Below are positions 35,291-44,069 of a DNA stretch of 64,000 nt, in pieces. The position numbers and the translations under genes were made by a program. The notes beneath the pieces were generated by a model, which saw only the letters and a program-made list of their open reading frames with translations, was not told the origin of the DNA and ran no database searches. How positions within the stretch are numbered: position 1 is the first letter of the stretch; every line of letters starts with the position of its first letter. This DNA is from Schistocephalus solidus (Eukaryota > Platyhelminthes > Cestoda > Diphyllobothriidea > Diphyllobothriidae): assembly GCA_017591395.1 (NCBI GenBank), contig WEDG01001333.1, positions 1 through 64,000 on the forward strand. Reading direction: 5' to 3'.

Positions 35291-35347
35291 TGGCTCGGAT
35301 CTCACGTAGTGGAAGTGCCATAAAGACCACATTAAGAGGGAGCAATT

Positions 35348-35480
35348 GCAGCATGACTCTCAGTCCGCCAGTCAGTCACTCCACACAAAACAAATATTGG
35401 GCTGACCACGCGGTCAGAGTTTTCCCGTCCGTTGGCAACCTTCCAAGCCACGGCTTTTAGCGCACCGTGATGGTTGCCAG
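35348..35480 (+). repeat. Direct repeat, copy 1 (~135 bp, 340 bp apart)
   Basis: GCAGCATGACTCTCAGTCC, CAGTCAGTCACTCCACACAA and GTTGGCAACCTTCCAAGCCA recur in diverged form 340 bp further on. It lies between a module copy and the LINE 3' end. Confidence 0.7.
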
Positions 35481-35687
35481 CGCGTCAGATTGTTTATAGT
35501 GAGGAAAATTTACTGAGCAGTCGAACTCACTCCCTCCCCCACCCCCACAATCAGACCACCGTCAGAGCCGGTCAGTTGTCTAAGGTGGAAGTGAAGCAGC
35601 TGCTAGTGACCTCGTCTACACGTACTATGTGCACGATCCGGCCCCCAAGGCACAAGCACCCGGATTTCAAACAAACAAGCTGCCATC

Positions 35688-35825
35688 GCAGCCTAACTCT
35701 CGGACCACCAGTCAGCTACTCCACACAACACACATTGGACTGACTGCAAGGTATGAGTGGAATTGCCAGTTGGCAACTTTCCAACCAACGGCGTTTATTG
35801 CTCCCTGATATTATCAAGCTCAGAT
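35688..35825 (+). repeat. Direct repeat, copy 2
   Basis: Matches 35348-35480 through CACCAGTCAGCTACTCCACA and AGTTGGCAACTTTCCAACC, with about four-fifths identity by eye. It may be part of the LINE 3' untranslated region or of the dispersed module family. Confidence 0.7.
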
Positions 35826-35991
35826 TACACATGCAACAGAGGAGCCACGAGGAGAGGGAGCCGATGATCATGCTTGCCTCTCAATCAACTATGCAAACTG
35901 AGAGCATGTTAATTGTGGTGTTGCGTGTGAACATGTGAGGTGCAGAATCTGATGGGGAGAGATGCAGCGTTGTCGTATAGCCGGCGGTGTT

Positions 35992-36840
35992 CTACCACAG
36001 GTTTTGATGGAGACGCATGTGACCTAATAAGCCCATGCAGTGTGTGATAGGGCGGTGCATAAAGTTGAGTCGAATGTTGCGGGTGTATGTTGGTGCTCCT
36101 GGCACTGGTTCGCCAGTCTCTGTGTGATAGATTCGCAAAAAACCGACCAGGCTGATGCGTGATGCGAATGTGCAGTGACAGTGAGGACAAGACAGATCGG
36201 GAGGTACTGAGCCTGCGGGTGCTCTGCTGCTGGTACTGGTAATCGAGCTCAAGGGAGGAAAATGGGGAGTTTTGATTGGTTCGCAAGATGCGCTGGCATC
36301 GCTGTGGCTTCAGCTTTCGTGGATGCGGATGTGACCGATCAGGCCCATGCAATGAGTGAATGCGTGAGCAGTGAAAGCATTGGAGGTGGCGATCTCTGCT
36401 GTGTTTTTGTGCTCAAGGCACTAGTTCATCAGTTTCTATGCGATAGTTTCGCAAGTGACCAACCAGGCTGATGTATGAGGAGCATATGCGATCGTATGGA
36501 GGACAGGTTAGTACGGAGTACTTATCGCTGGTACTGGGGGCAGTGGTGGTGTTGGAGGTAGTAGGTGGTCCAAGGTGGCCACTGAGGCGGGAGTGATGCA
36601 AGTGGTGTTAGTCGCCGTGATCTGCTTAAGTGATGGAGGCGGGAGGATGGTGGCGACGATCGTGGGCGACCGGGCATCGATGAATTTGCTATCAGTGGTT
36701 GGGGTGGTTGTAGTCGAGGGGTCTGAGGCAGGTGTGAAAGGGGTTGATGTTGTGGGATTGGTACTGCATTGAGTTCGTAGATGTCCGACCAGGCTGATTC
36801 GCGCGCGGAATGTGTGTTGACAGCTTGTGCACATTGGCTG
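35992..36840 (-). pseudogene. C2H2 zinc-finger tail of the LINE
   Basis: Three finger sites are readable. Near 36830-36770 it reads CTSCQHTFRARISLVGHL. Near 36505-36445 it reads CPPYDRICSSYISLVGHL, where the second Cys has become Tyr. Near 36195-36135 it reads CPHCHCTFASRISLVGFLR, where a His site is lost (GFLRIYH for GHLRIH), followed by TETGEPVPGAP and a final CMGLLGHMRLH before TAG near 35992. Between fingers lie Pro/Thr/Ser-rich linkers. In intact relatives this tail may bind nucleic acid. Confidence 0.82.
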
Positions 36841-36949
36841 GGCTTGAGCATTGTGTTGTTGATACGCGGTGCTTGTGACTTGCAAGCCGCCCTTTGGCCG
36901 TAGTAGCAGCGATCCGGTTGGCCTCATAGATTGCTGCGCCAGTCTTCAC

Positions 36950-37588
36950 GGATCTTCTGCAGGTTGGTCTATTCTGGGCGAGGTCCTCCATTGTAGCCGG
37001 GTTGATTGGCAGTTGCTTCAGAGACTTTTTCAAAGTTTTCTTTTTAGCGTTGATTTGACCTCCCTGTCGGTTAGCACCCATAGCGACATCTTCGTAGAAA
37101 AGTCGTATGGGTAGTAACTCCTCGTCCATTCTTACAGGTAGCCACTCCATCGCAGTTGCATTGGCTTCAACATGGCGTGGATGCGGAAAATTCCGGTCCT
37201 CTCCAGGACTTCCGTCTCCGGGATCCTGTCTTGCCATCTCAGCTTCAGTATTCTGCGGACGCAGCTCAGATGGAAGTGATTCAGCTTCCTGGCTTGGTTC
37301 GAGTAGACGGTCCAGGTCTCCGCTCCGTAAAGGAGTGTCGTCAGGACGATGGTTTTGTACATTTTCAGTTTGGTGTTCAGGTGAATATCGCGAAGATTCC
37401 ACACGGAGGCCTGCAGCTTGCCGAAGACCACACTGGTTTTGGAGATCTGTTGATTCTCATGTTGCGTGACAGCATTGCATGTCATGCTGGGCGGCGGTTG
37501 GTGTATGACAACCATTTTGTTGAGTCTCGTGTTGCGTGACAGCATTCCTTTTTATGCTGGGTGGAGGTTGGTGTATGACAACCATTTC
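36950..37588 (-). pseudogene. LINE RT thumb, homologous to the tandem array monomers
   Basis: Reads [90 protein letters not shown] and TLKKSLKQLPINPATMEDLA. The same series of peptides, in the same order, makes up the LINE half of every monomer in 1-15475. Unlike those, this copy continues past RPTCRRSVKTGAAIYEANRI into the zinc-finger tail. Confidence 0.88.
37449..37588. repeat. 70-bp tandem duplication inside the LINE
   Basis: GTTGATTCTCATGTTGCG at 37449 recurs as GTTGAGTCTCGTGTTGCG at 37519, and both halves end in TGTATGACAACCATTT. The two 70-bp copies differ at several sites. The duplication affects the segment encoding the HQPPP peptide and adds 70 bp, shifting the frame. Confidence 0.8.
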
Positions 37589-37683
37589 AGCTGTACTGAT
37601 TGTTTATCTTAAATTGACGCAGACCGCAGCGAAGAGGATCATGCTCCTTTCATATCCTCCTCCGTCACGGTGTTAAAGGTGCA

Positions 37684-38355
37684 GTCGTCCGCGAAAAGAA
37701 AGTCGTGGACTGTAGTTGTAGACACGTGCGTTGAGGCCTACATACGCCGACTGTTGAGAAGGTACCTGTCACTTCTGTAGGCGATGCGGATCCTAGGCTG
37801 CTCATCACGGTAGGCATCCGTCAGTATAGCAGAGAACGTGAGAATGAAGATGGTGGGGTACAGTACGCAGCCTTTCTTCACTCCGTTGGTTACTGCGAAT
37901 GCTTCAGATACCGTCTCGTTGTCAGTGATACGTGCCATCATCCCAACACGAGGCTGACGCACCCTATGTGTAAACCACTCAGGACAGCCGAATTTCTGAT
38001 GGACTTTCCACAGTCCGTCGCGATTCACCGTGTCAAAGGCTTTCGTCAGATCCACAAAGGTAGTGTATAGGTGAGTTCGCATCTCCTGGCACTTCTCCTG
38101 TAGCTGGCGAGCGGCAAAGATCATGTCGGTTGTTCGGTGGTGTCGGCGGAAGCCACATTGGCTTTCCGGGAGCAGGCCCTGCTCTAGGTGACCGTTAAAA
38201 TGATTGAGAAGGAAACGGGTGAAGATCTTCCCGGCGAGGTTGAGCAACAAGGCGCCTCTGTTATTATCATAGAGTTGCCGGTTCTCCTTCCGCTTGTAGA
38301 GATGGACGATGGTCGCGTTTTTGAAATCCTGACGTACTTGTCCTGGGCACCACAT
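37684..38355 (-). pseudogene. LINE reverse transcriptase palm
   Basis: Open from 38355 to 37738: FKNATIVHLYKRKENRQLYD, LLPESQCGFRRHHRTTDMIF, TTFVDLTKAFDTVNR (first catalytic Asp) and VTNGVKKGCVLYPTIF (GVKQGCVL-type block). After a frame change the FADD box (LFADDCTFNT) is at 37684-37695, followed by a stop after EEDMKGA. All catalytic aspartates can be read but not in one frame. Confidence 0.88.
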
Positions 38356-39099
38356 CTCCTGGAAGAGTGTTGTGAGTTCTGCCTTCAGCCGGGGCCCACC
38401 GTGCTTGTAGACTTCCGGTGGGATTGCGTCTTATCTCGGTGCTTTACCACTGGAAATCTGCTGCACGGCCCGGATGGTTTCTGGTAGGGAAGGCAACAAA
38501 TCCAGGCCATTGTTCGTGTCAACTTGAGGGAGCCGGTCAATGGCAGCATCGGAGATGGCTGATGAGCAACTAAGGACACTTCTGAAGTGTTCAACCTGGC
38601 ATTACAGAATTTCAGATTTCTCAGTCAGAAGTGTTGGGCTGTCAGAGCTGAGCAGCGGTGCGGTTCCCTTGATGCTGGGTCTGTAGATGACCTTGACAGC
38701 TTTTAAGGAGTTTTTCATTTAATTGTGGTCCGCATACCCTTGGCTTTCCTCAGTCTTTGAACTATCCAGGCGTCCTTCCTCTCCACAGCCGCTGCTGTAC
38801 AAGGTGGTAGCATCTAAAGACAACTGCTTTGAATTGTCCACGTAGGCTTTGTGTAGTCAATTCTTCTCCGCGAGTAAGTTGCTGATGTCGGCGTTATGTC
38901 GTCAAGCTAATCCTGGTGTTGACGGCGTGCGCGCCTAGGACTTCAAGGGTGTTCGATTGGATGACATTTCACAGTCGGCACCATCGTGGATCCACGATGA
39001 CATTATTATCTGGAGCATGCCGGTTCTCCAGTTTCTCGTTTATTTGGTTGCGGAAATCAAACAGTGAACAGGCAAATTTAACAAATGAGTATTTAACTT

Positions 39100-39880
39100 A
39101 CCTGATGGCGTCATACCTTGGGGCCTTCGTCGGGGTGGAAGTCGGAGCCTCATCAGGAAGATGACGAGGCGGTGATCTAGGCATCACGGATCGTCTTGGT
39201 TACCAGCACTTCCTCTCGATTTCGCCTCCGGACGAGAACATAGTCCAGCAGCTGCTAGTGCCACGACCGGGGGCATCAACGTGGCCTTCTCCCACGCCGG
39301 ATGGCGGAAAAAGGTGTTGGTCAACAGGAGACGGTGTTCTGCACACGCTCGCAGAAGAACGAGGTCATTATCGTTACAGCTACCGAGACCGTGGGGACCC
39401 AGCAATCCCTGCCAGGCAGCGTTGTCCGTCCCGACGCGGGCTTTGAAGTCACCAAGGACAACTAACTTGTCCTTCGGCCCAGTCGCCAGCAGGGCGTGCA
39501 GGTCCTCGTAGAATTCGTCGTTCGCCGCATCAGAGCGCGTCATTGGGAGCGTAGGTGCTGATGATGGTGGTGAACTGGTCTCCCCGAAGAGGCAAGCGGA
39601 GGCTCATCAGGCGATCATTGATACCCTGCAGCAGACAGGGTAGACGTCCCACGATGTCGTTCCGGCTGGTTAAGGCAACACCAGCGTCGCGTCGCTCTAC
39701 TTTTGGCCAGCCGCTCCAGAAGAAGATGTAGCTGGCACTCACCTCCACTAGCTGACCCTGTTCAGAGAATCGGGTCTCGCTGAGAGCAGCAATGTCCACT
39801 TTGTAGCGCGCCCGTTCCCGAGAGATAAGCGCCATCCTCTGTTCGGCTGGTTGCTCCTTGGATTGTCTTAAAGGAAACGA
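39100..39880 (-). pseudogene. LINE endonuclease domain
   Basis: The first block (39835-39530) reads [20 protein letters not shown], with the SET-type glutamate, then [18 protein letters not shown] and [14 protein letters not shown]. The second block (39543-39184), in another frame, reads [14 protein letters not shown] and [10 protein letters not shown]. The GDFN asparagine usual in the family is a lysine here. A third frame keeps [10 protein letters not shown] near 39250 and DHRLVIFLMRLRLPPRRRP near 39165. The domain normally nicks target DNA; the frameshifts and the N-to-K change argue it is dead. Confidence 0.85.
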
Positions 39881-40104
39881 ACATTTCAGGCTGCTATTGT
39901 GGTTGGACTCATTCGAGCAGCCCGGAGGGTATGGCGCGGGAAATGGGGACGCGGGGTTATGCTGTTTGTCTGAGTTTTACGACCACATATTTTGCGATCT
40001 GCTAGATGTGGCCGGCTGCAGAAGACGTGAGACCCAGCATTTGTTTAGGGCACCTTTTCTAGCCGCTTCCTCCGCGAGGAGGAGGCAGTGCTGTCCCTAA
40101 ATAG

Positions 40105-40640
40105 GGGAGCTGGAACATCCCAGACGGCTACCGAACTCCACTATGGGTCATGGTTTCGTTTTAAGGTCAGAGCAACGCACGTTAGCCTGGGCCTCCTACG
40201 GGGTTGCTGTGGCCCCCACTGTAGGACTTTTTGAGAGGGGGGGGGGAAGTTCGAGAGTTCGAAATACCGGGTGTGGAGGCACAAACAGCACCGGAGAACC
40301 TCACTTGGTTTAGCACGCCGGTCGTGACGGTTACCCGGGGTGTGGCTACTGGGAAGAACCGAACTTCGAGGAGAAACAGGTGAGAGTTGGGTATCAGTTG
40401 GAGGCGGTCACAGGAGCATTCATCACCTGTACGAGACATCTGGAGCGACCAAATGCTATCTGTGGCGCTACCCCTATGTAGTACGCCCAACAGCCCACTT
40501 GACCTAATAACACTCAGACACACACAAGCTCGTCTCAGCCGCTCAAGCGCTTCTTGATCAACCGATTCATGACCGATACAACAGGGGCCACGAAGCACAA
40601 TACACCGCAGGTAAAGCCACATGAACCATTTGTAAAACAC
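40105..40640 (-). other. GC-rich region upstream of the LINE endonuclease (likely 5' end)
   Basis: A GC-rich block continuous with the LINE on its 5' side. A 152-codon minus-strand ORF (40640-40182) without recognised motifs spans most of it. Composition changes to AT-rich at about 40640, which I take as the approximate element end. Whether it is 5' UTR or a first ORF cannot be decided. Confidence 0.45.
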
Positions 40641-41017
40641 TTAAATTGCTCCATAAAGCTTTTTTTAAAAACAACCCATATTAATTCAACGCATGGTACA
40701 GCAAGATGACATATCAAGCAAGATTTCGAAAGCAATCAATCGAGAATCCACGAGATGAAAACCAGGCACAATTAATTAGTAGAGTATTTTGGAACGCTCT
40801 AGCTAACTTTTATGCGGTTCCCCACCAAGAGCCGTGAGTTGTATCAAACTCAGGTCCAGTCACCCAACTAGCCTTCTGATACAGAAAGCTGTTTGTTCAA
40901 GCAGGATTACTTAAACAGAAAATCTAGAATCCAACATATTCATACCAGGAGCAATTAGTTAATAGAGAATTTTGGCAGATTTAAATAATAACTTTGACCC
41001 ACTTGTGTAAACCTCGG

Positions 41018-41098
41018 TGGCCTAGGTGGCATCTGAACTAACGCTAGCAATAGAGAGGCTTTAGTAATTTCAACGTTTTAGCTAACTGATCTGTGGTT
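41018..41098 (-). repeat. tRNA-like head, SINE unit (decayed)
   Basis: The minus strand has GATCAGTTAGCTAAAACG at the A-box position and a B box degraded to GTTCAGATGCCACC. It is recognisable only by register with the other units. Confidence 0.45.
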
Positions 41099-41322
41099 TC
41101 CCAACGGGAGCCGTGAGTTTAATCAAACTTGGGTCAAGTTACCCACCCAGCCTACTGCAACGTATAGAATCCACCAATTCTGATGCAGAAAGCTGACTGA
41201 TGAAGCAGGATTTCCCTAGATATTAATCCAGAATCTACCAGATGACTACCGTGCCTTATTAACTACAAGAGGATTTTGGTAGATTTGAATAATACCTCTA
41301 GCCCACTTGTGGAAACGACGGT

Positions 41323-41411
41323 GGCCTCAGTGGGATTCGAACCCAAGCGAGCAAGGGGTTCAAGCGAGCAAGGAAGTACAGCCAATGCTCTAGCTTCCTG
41401 ATCTATGGGCC
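41323..41411 (-). repeat. tRNA-like head, SINE unit
   Basis: The minus strand reads GGCCCATAGATCAGGAAGC, then CTAGAGCATTGGCTGTAC, then GGGTTCGAATCCCACTGAGG. The last contains an intact B box. A 17-bp direct duplication (CAAGCGAGCAAGG, twice) sits between the boxes, so this copy could not fold as a normal tRNA. Confidence 0.7.
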
Positions 41412-41632
41412 TAATCGGGAGCCGTGAGTTTAATCGATCTTGGGTCAAATTCTTCACCCGGCCTTTGGCTACGTATGAAGACCACCAATTATGATGCAGC
41501 GAGCTGACGGATCAAGCAGGATTTCCCTAGCAGTTTATTCAGAATCCACCAGATCACTACAATGCATTATTCATTATTAGAGGATTTTGGCAATTTTAAT
41601 AACTAATTTAAACCACTGTTGAAAAACTAGGC

Positions 41633-41711
41633 GGCCTTGGTAGGATTCGAACCCACGTCAGCAAGTGGAAGGCATGAGTACAGTCAACGTTCTAGCTTCT
41701 GATCTATGGAC
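41633..41711 (-). repeat. tRNA-like head, SINE unit
   Basis: The minus strand has CCATAGATCAGAAGCTAGAA and GTGGGTTCGAATCCTACC, an intact B box with one T-stem mismatch. Confidence 0.7.
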
Positions 41712-41932
41712 CCTATTGGGAGCCGGGACTTTAATCACACTTGGGACAAGTTACCCACCCAGCCTACTGCAACGTATGGAATCCACCAATTCTGATACAG
41801 TAAGCTGACTGATCAAGCAGGATTTCTAAAGCAGTCAATCTAGGATCTACCAGATGAAAACCAGGCACAATTAATTAATAGAGAATATTGGCAGAATTAA
41901 ATAATTACTTTGAGCCCTATTATAAACCTCGG

Positions 41933-42012
41933 TGCCCTCTGTGGTATTCAAATCCACGCCAGCAAGGGGAAGGCTTTAGCACTGTAAACACTCTAGCTAA
42001 CTGATGTGTGGT
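41933..42012 (-). repeat. tRNA-like head, SINE unit
   Basis: The B box is altered to GTGGATTTGAATACCAC. The A-box region reads CACATCAGTTAGCTAGAG. Confidence 0.55.
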
Positions 42013-42236
42013 TCCCCACCTACAGCCGTGAGTTTTATCGCACTAGTCTCAAGTTCCCCACCCAACCTACTGAAACTTGTGAAATCCACCATTTCTGATG
42101 CAGCAAGGTGACGGATCAAGCAATGTTTACTAAGAAATCCTTCTAGAATCCACCTGATGATTACCATGCACAATTAATTAATAGAGGATTTTGGAAGATA
42201 TGAATAATTCCATTAACCCACTTGTAAAAACCTCGG

Positions 42237-42320
42237 CGGGCACGGTGGAATTCGATTCCATGCCGGCAAGGGAAAGGCCTTAGTACAGCTAATGCTTTAG
42301 CTTCCTGATCTATGGGCCCA
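42237..42320 (-). repeat. tRNA-like head, SINE unit
   Basis: The minus strand reads GGGCCCATAGATCAGGAAGC and ATGGAATCGAATTCCACC. The T-stem pairs but the loop has changed. Confidence 0.65.
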
Positions 42321-42540
42321 ATCGGGAGCCGTGAGTTTAATCGCACTTGGGTCAAGTTCCTCACCGGGCATACTGCTACGTATTAACTCGACCAATTCTG
42401 ATTCAGCGAGCGGACTGATCAAGCAGGATATCCCTAGCAATTAATCCAGAATCCACCGGATGACTACCATGCATTTTTAATTATTAGAGGATTTTGGCAG
42501 ATATGAATAATACCTGTAAACTTCTGGTGAAAAACTCGGC

Positions 42541-42606
42541 AGCCTCAGTGTGATTCGAACCCACGCCAGCATGTGGAAGGCATGAGCACAGCCAGCGCTC
42601 TAGCTT
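42541..42606 (-). repeat. tRNA-like head, SINE unit, truncated
   Basis: GCGTGGGTTCGAATCACAC (B box) and CTAGAGCGCTGGCTGTGC are present. The 5' part of the head is cut at 42607, where unrelated sequence (GGTGGACCTTCTTG) begins. Confidence 0.65.
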
Positions 42607-42609
42607 TGG

Positions 42610-43770
42610 TGGACCTTCTTGAAAGCGTTCTTAAAGGTCTCTTCAAGTTGTTGCCTTTGTGACTTCCTATTCGTATTCCATTCCTGGAAAACGTCAAGGT
42701 TATCAGTAATTAACCAGTGCAAGTGTTTTCTTATTGAGGAGAAGCTGGTAAATTGGTGAGCTGAAGGTTGCCCTGCTCTCAGGCTTCGTTCCGAAAAACG
42801 TCAGGAAAAGTGTTACTTCCTCACTGGACAGAGCTGTAAAAATACAGTCGGATGGCAGGTCGGAAGTTAAGCCCAGCTACAGAATGCTGTTAAGATGCAA
42901 TTGCGCTAATAGTGAACGCACTGCCCCTTTCGTATTCCATCGCGCTAAGAAGGCTCACATCTTGCGGTTGCAGCTGACGTAGACTCTTCATAGAATGCAT
43001 CTAATCGCCAGGCGTGTGCGAATCCGACAACAACGTGGAGGTCGTTGACGCATTTTAAGATGATGAAGAATCCGTTTCAGATGACTAGCTTTCCGAGAAG
43101 GAAGAGGAAGGTGAGGAGTTTGGCAGGTACCTGTCTCTCACATTTTCGTTAATAAGTCTTAAAGTATCACCATAGTTTCGCCGTACTCTACGTCTAAATA
43201 TTCTATTGGAATGCTTCTGAACATATTGAAAAAAGGCAGTAAATGCAGTTTTACATAGAGCAAAACTAGAAACACACCTTCATCTAACGGGAGCGTTCGC
43301 ATGGTAGCGTGTCAAAGCAGGAATCGACGTCCACGGCTCCGTGAGAACAGGCAATCGCCCGTCCAATCGATAAACCGATGAAAGTGCACGCTGTCCTTTG
43401 CGACCTTAGATACCTATAGGCAACGCGTCAGGCGACCAATCAAAACGCGGGCGCGAACAGCCGCAAATAAACGAGCACGAATCGCGCTGCGCTGCCATTA
43501 GGGATTAATTGTAAATCCCCTGAGTACACTTATCATATCCTGGAGAAGTCATACAACGATCTGAAACTGCTACTGCCTCCTTCAGTAACTGTAATTAACA
43601 AACCTATTGCATGGACCTATTTAAAGGGCAGGCGCCTCAAAATCTAAAGAAATCGTTGCCAAATTGACGCAGACTAAAAGCCCCTACGTACTGCATTTTT
43701 CCTTCGATTTTGCATTTTACAAAAATTAACGCCTTTAACTGCCTTGCGTGCCGCCATCTGTGACATCACT
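42610..43770. other. Mixed-composition spacer, no gene established
   Basis: A GC-rich patch (43290-43520) contrasts with AT-rich surroundings and may be a repeat. An acidic plus-strand reading near 43010-43130 (LSEKEEEGEEFG) ends at a possible donor (CAG followed by GTACCT) but contains two stops, so it is not called as an exon. Confidence 0.35.
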
Positions 43771-43773
43771 TAC

Positions 43774-44049
43774 GCACCCCAGGACATCAGTCTCTTCTGC
43801 GTCACCGATCGGTTATCACGATTAACTGGTTCAGATTGACCTTCCATTTCAACCAATGGCACTCCGTTGTGGAGCGGTGAAACTCCCTGGTAGTTCGGAT
43901 TAGATACAGAATCATCCTCAGAGTCATTTATACCACCCACTTTGATTCTATAAAATAACTTCAAGTGAAAATCTAACTTTTGATTTTTTCGCACTTTATC
44001 TGTCCAAATGAGTGCTACGCTAGAGGCCTCGCCCGTATAACCCCTATTA
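43774..44049 (-). CDS. Candidate internal exon of an unidentified gene
   Basis: On the minus strand a pyrimidine-containing acceptor (TTTTGGAACTTGCAG) ends at 44050. It is followed by 276 bp open in one frame and a strong donor (GGTGC then GTAAGTGATG) at 43773. The exon length is a multiple of three, so it is phase-symmetric. The peptide contains YTGEASSVALIWTDKVRK, LDFHLKLFYRIKVGG, DSEDDSVSNPNYQGVSPLHN and QKRLMSWGA. It is hydrophilic, without repeats or a membrane segment, and resembles no family I recognise. If the donor is not used, a TAA follows at once, so it could also be a terminal exon. No partner exon was found. Confidence 0.35.
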
Positions 44050-44069
44050 CTGCAAGTTCCAAAAGACAC

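Larger units (their letters stand above)
35990..40100 (-). pseudogene. Nearly full-length APE-type LINE with C-terminal zinc fingers
   Basis: From high to low coordinates: an apurinic-type endonuclease (39880-39100), a connecting region in broken frames (39100-38400), RT palm (38355-37684), thumb (37545-36950) and a tail with C2H2-type zinc fingers (36830-35995). This domain order matches the flatworm LINE proteins often annotated as craniofacial-development-protein-2-like or endonuclease-reverse transcriptase. The frame is broken several times, at about 39530, 39230, 37740 and 36700, with extra stops in the connector. The thumb is the parent-type sequence of the 1-15475 monomers. It is an old, inactive copy. 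Confidence 0.9.
40690..42607 (-). repeat. Tandem array of tRNA-derived SINE-like units (~303 bp, six copies)
   Basis: GAGCCGTGAGTT or a variant recurs near 40830, 41109, 41419, 41719, 42023 and 42326, a period of about 279-310 bp. Each unit also has TTAATTA(AT)TAGAGGATTTTGG, CCACTTGT(G)GAAA and AGCAGGATTTCC. Read on the minus strand, each has a tRNA-like head: GGCCCATAGATCAGGAAGCTAGAGC (A box/D-arm region, here quoted as GGCCCATAG then ATCAGGAAGC), then GTGGGTTCGAATCCCAC (B box with a perfect 5-bp T-stem). The array ends sharply at 42607 within a head. No complete tRNA cloverleaf survives. Confidence 0.8.

Noticed and set aside
36262..37539. Plus-strand ORFs over the LINE 3' half
   Set aside because: Antisense shadows of the LINE thumb and zinc-finger tail, which have recognisable family motifs on the minus strand.
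41323..42606. tRNA genes on the minus strand
   Set aside because: B boxes are good but acceptor and anticodon stems do not pair, some heads contain duplications, and the heads are part of a ~303-bp repeat; they are SINE heads.
42840..42900. 5S rRNA-like phrase (GGTCGGAAGTTAAGCCCAGC)
   Set aside because: Only about 15 bases resemble 5S; the flanks do not match any other 5S region.
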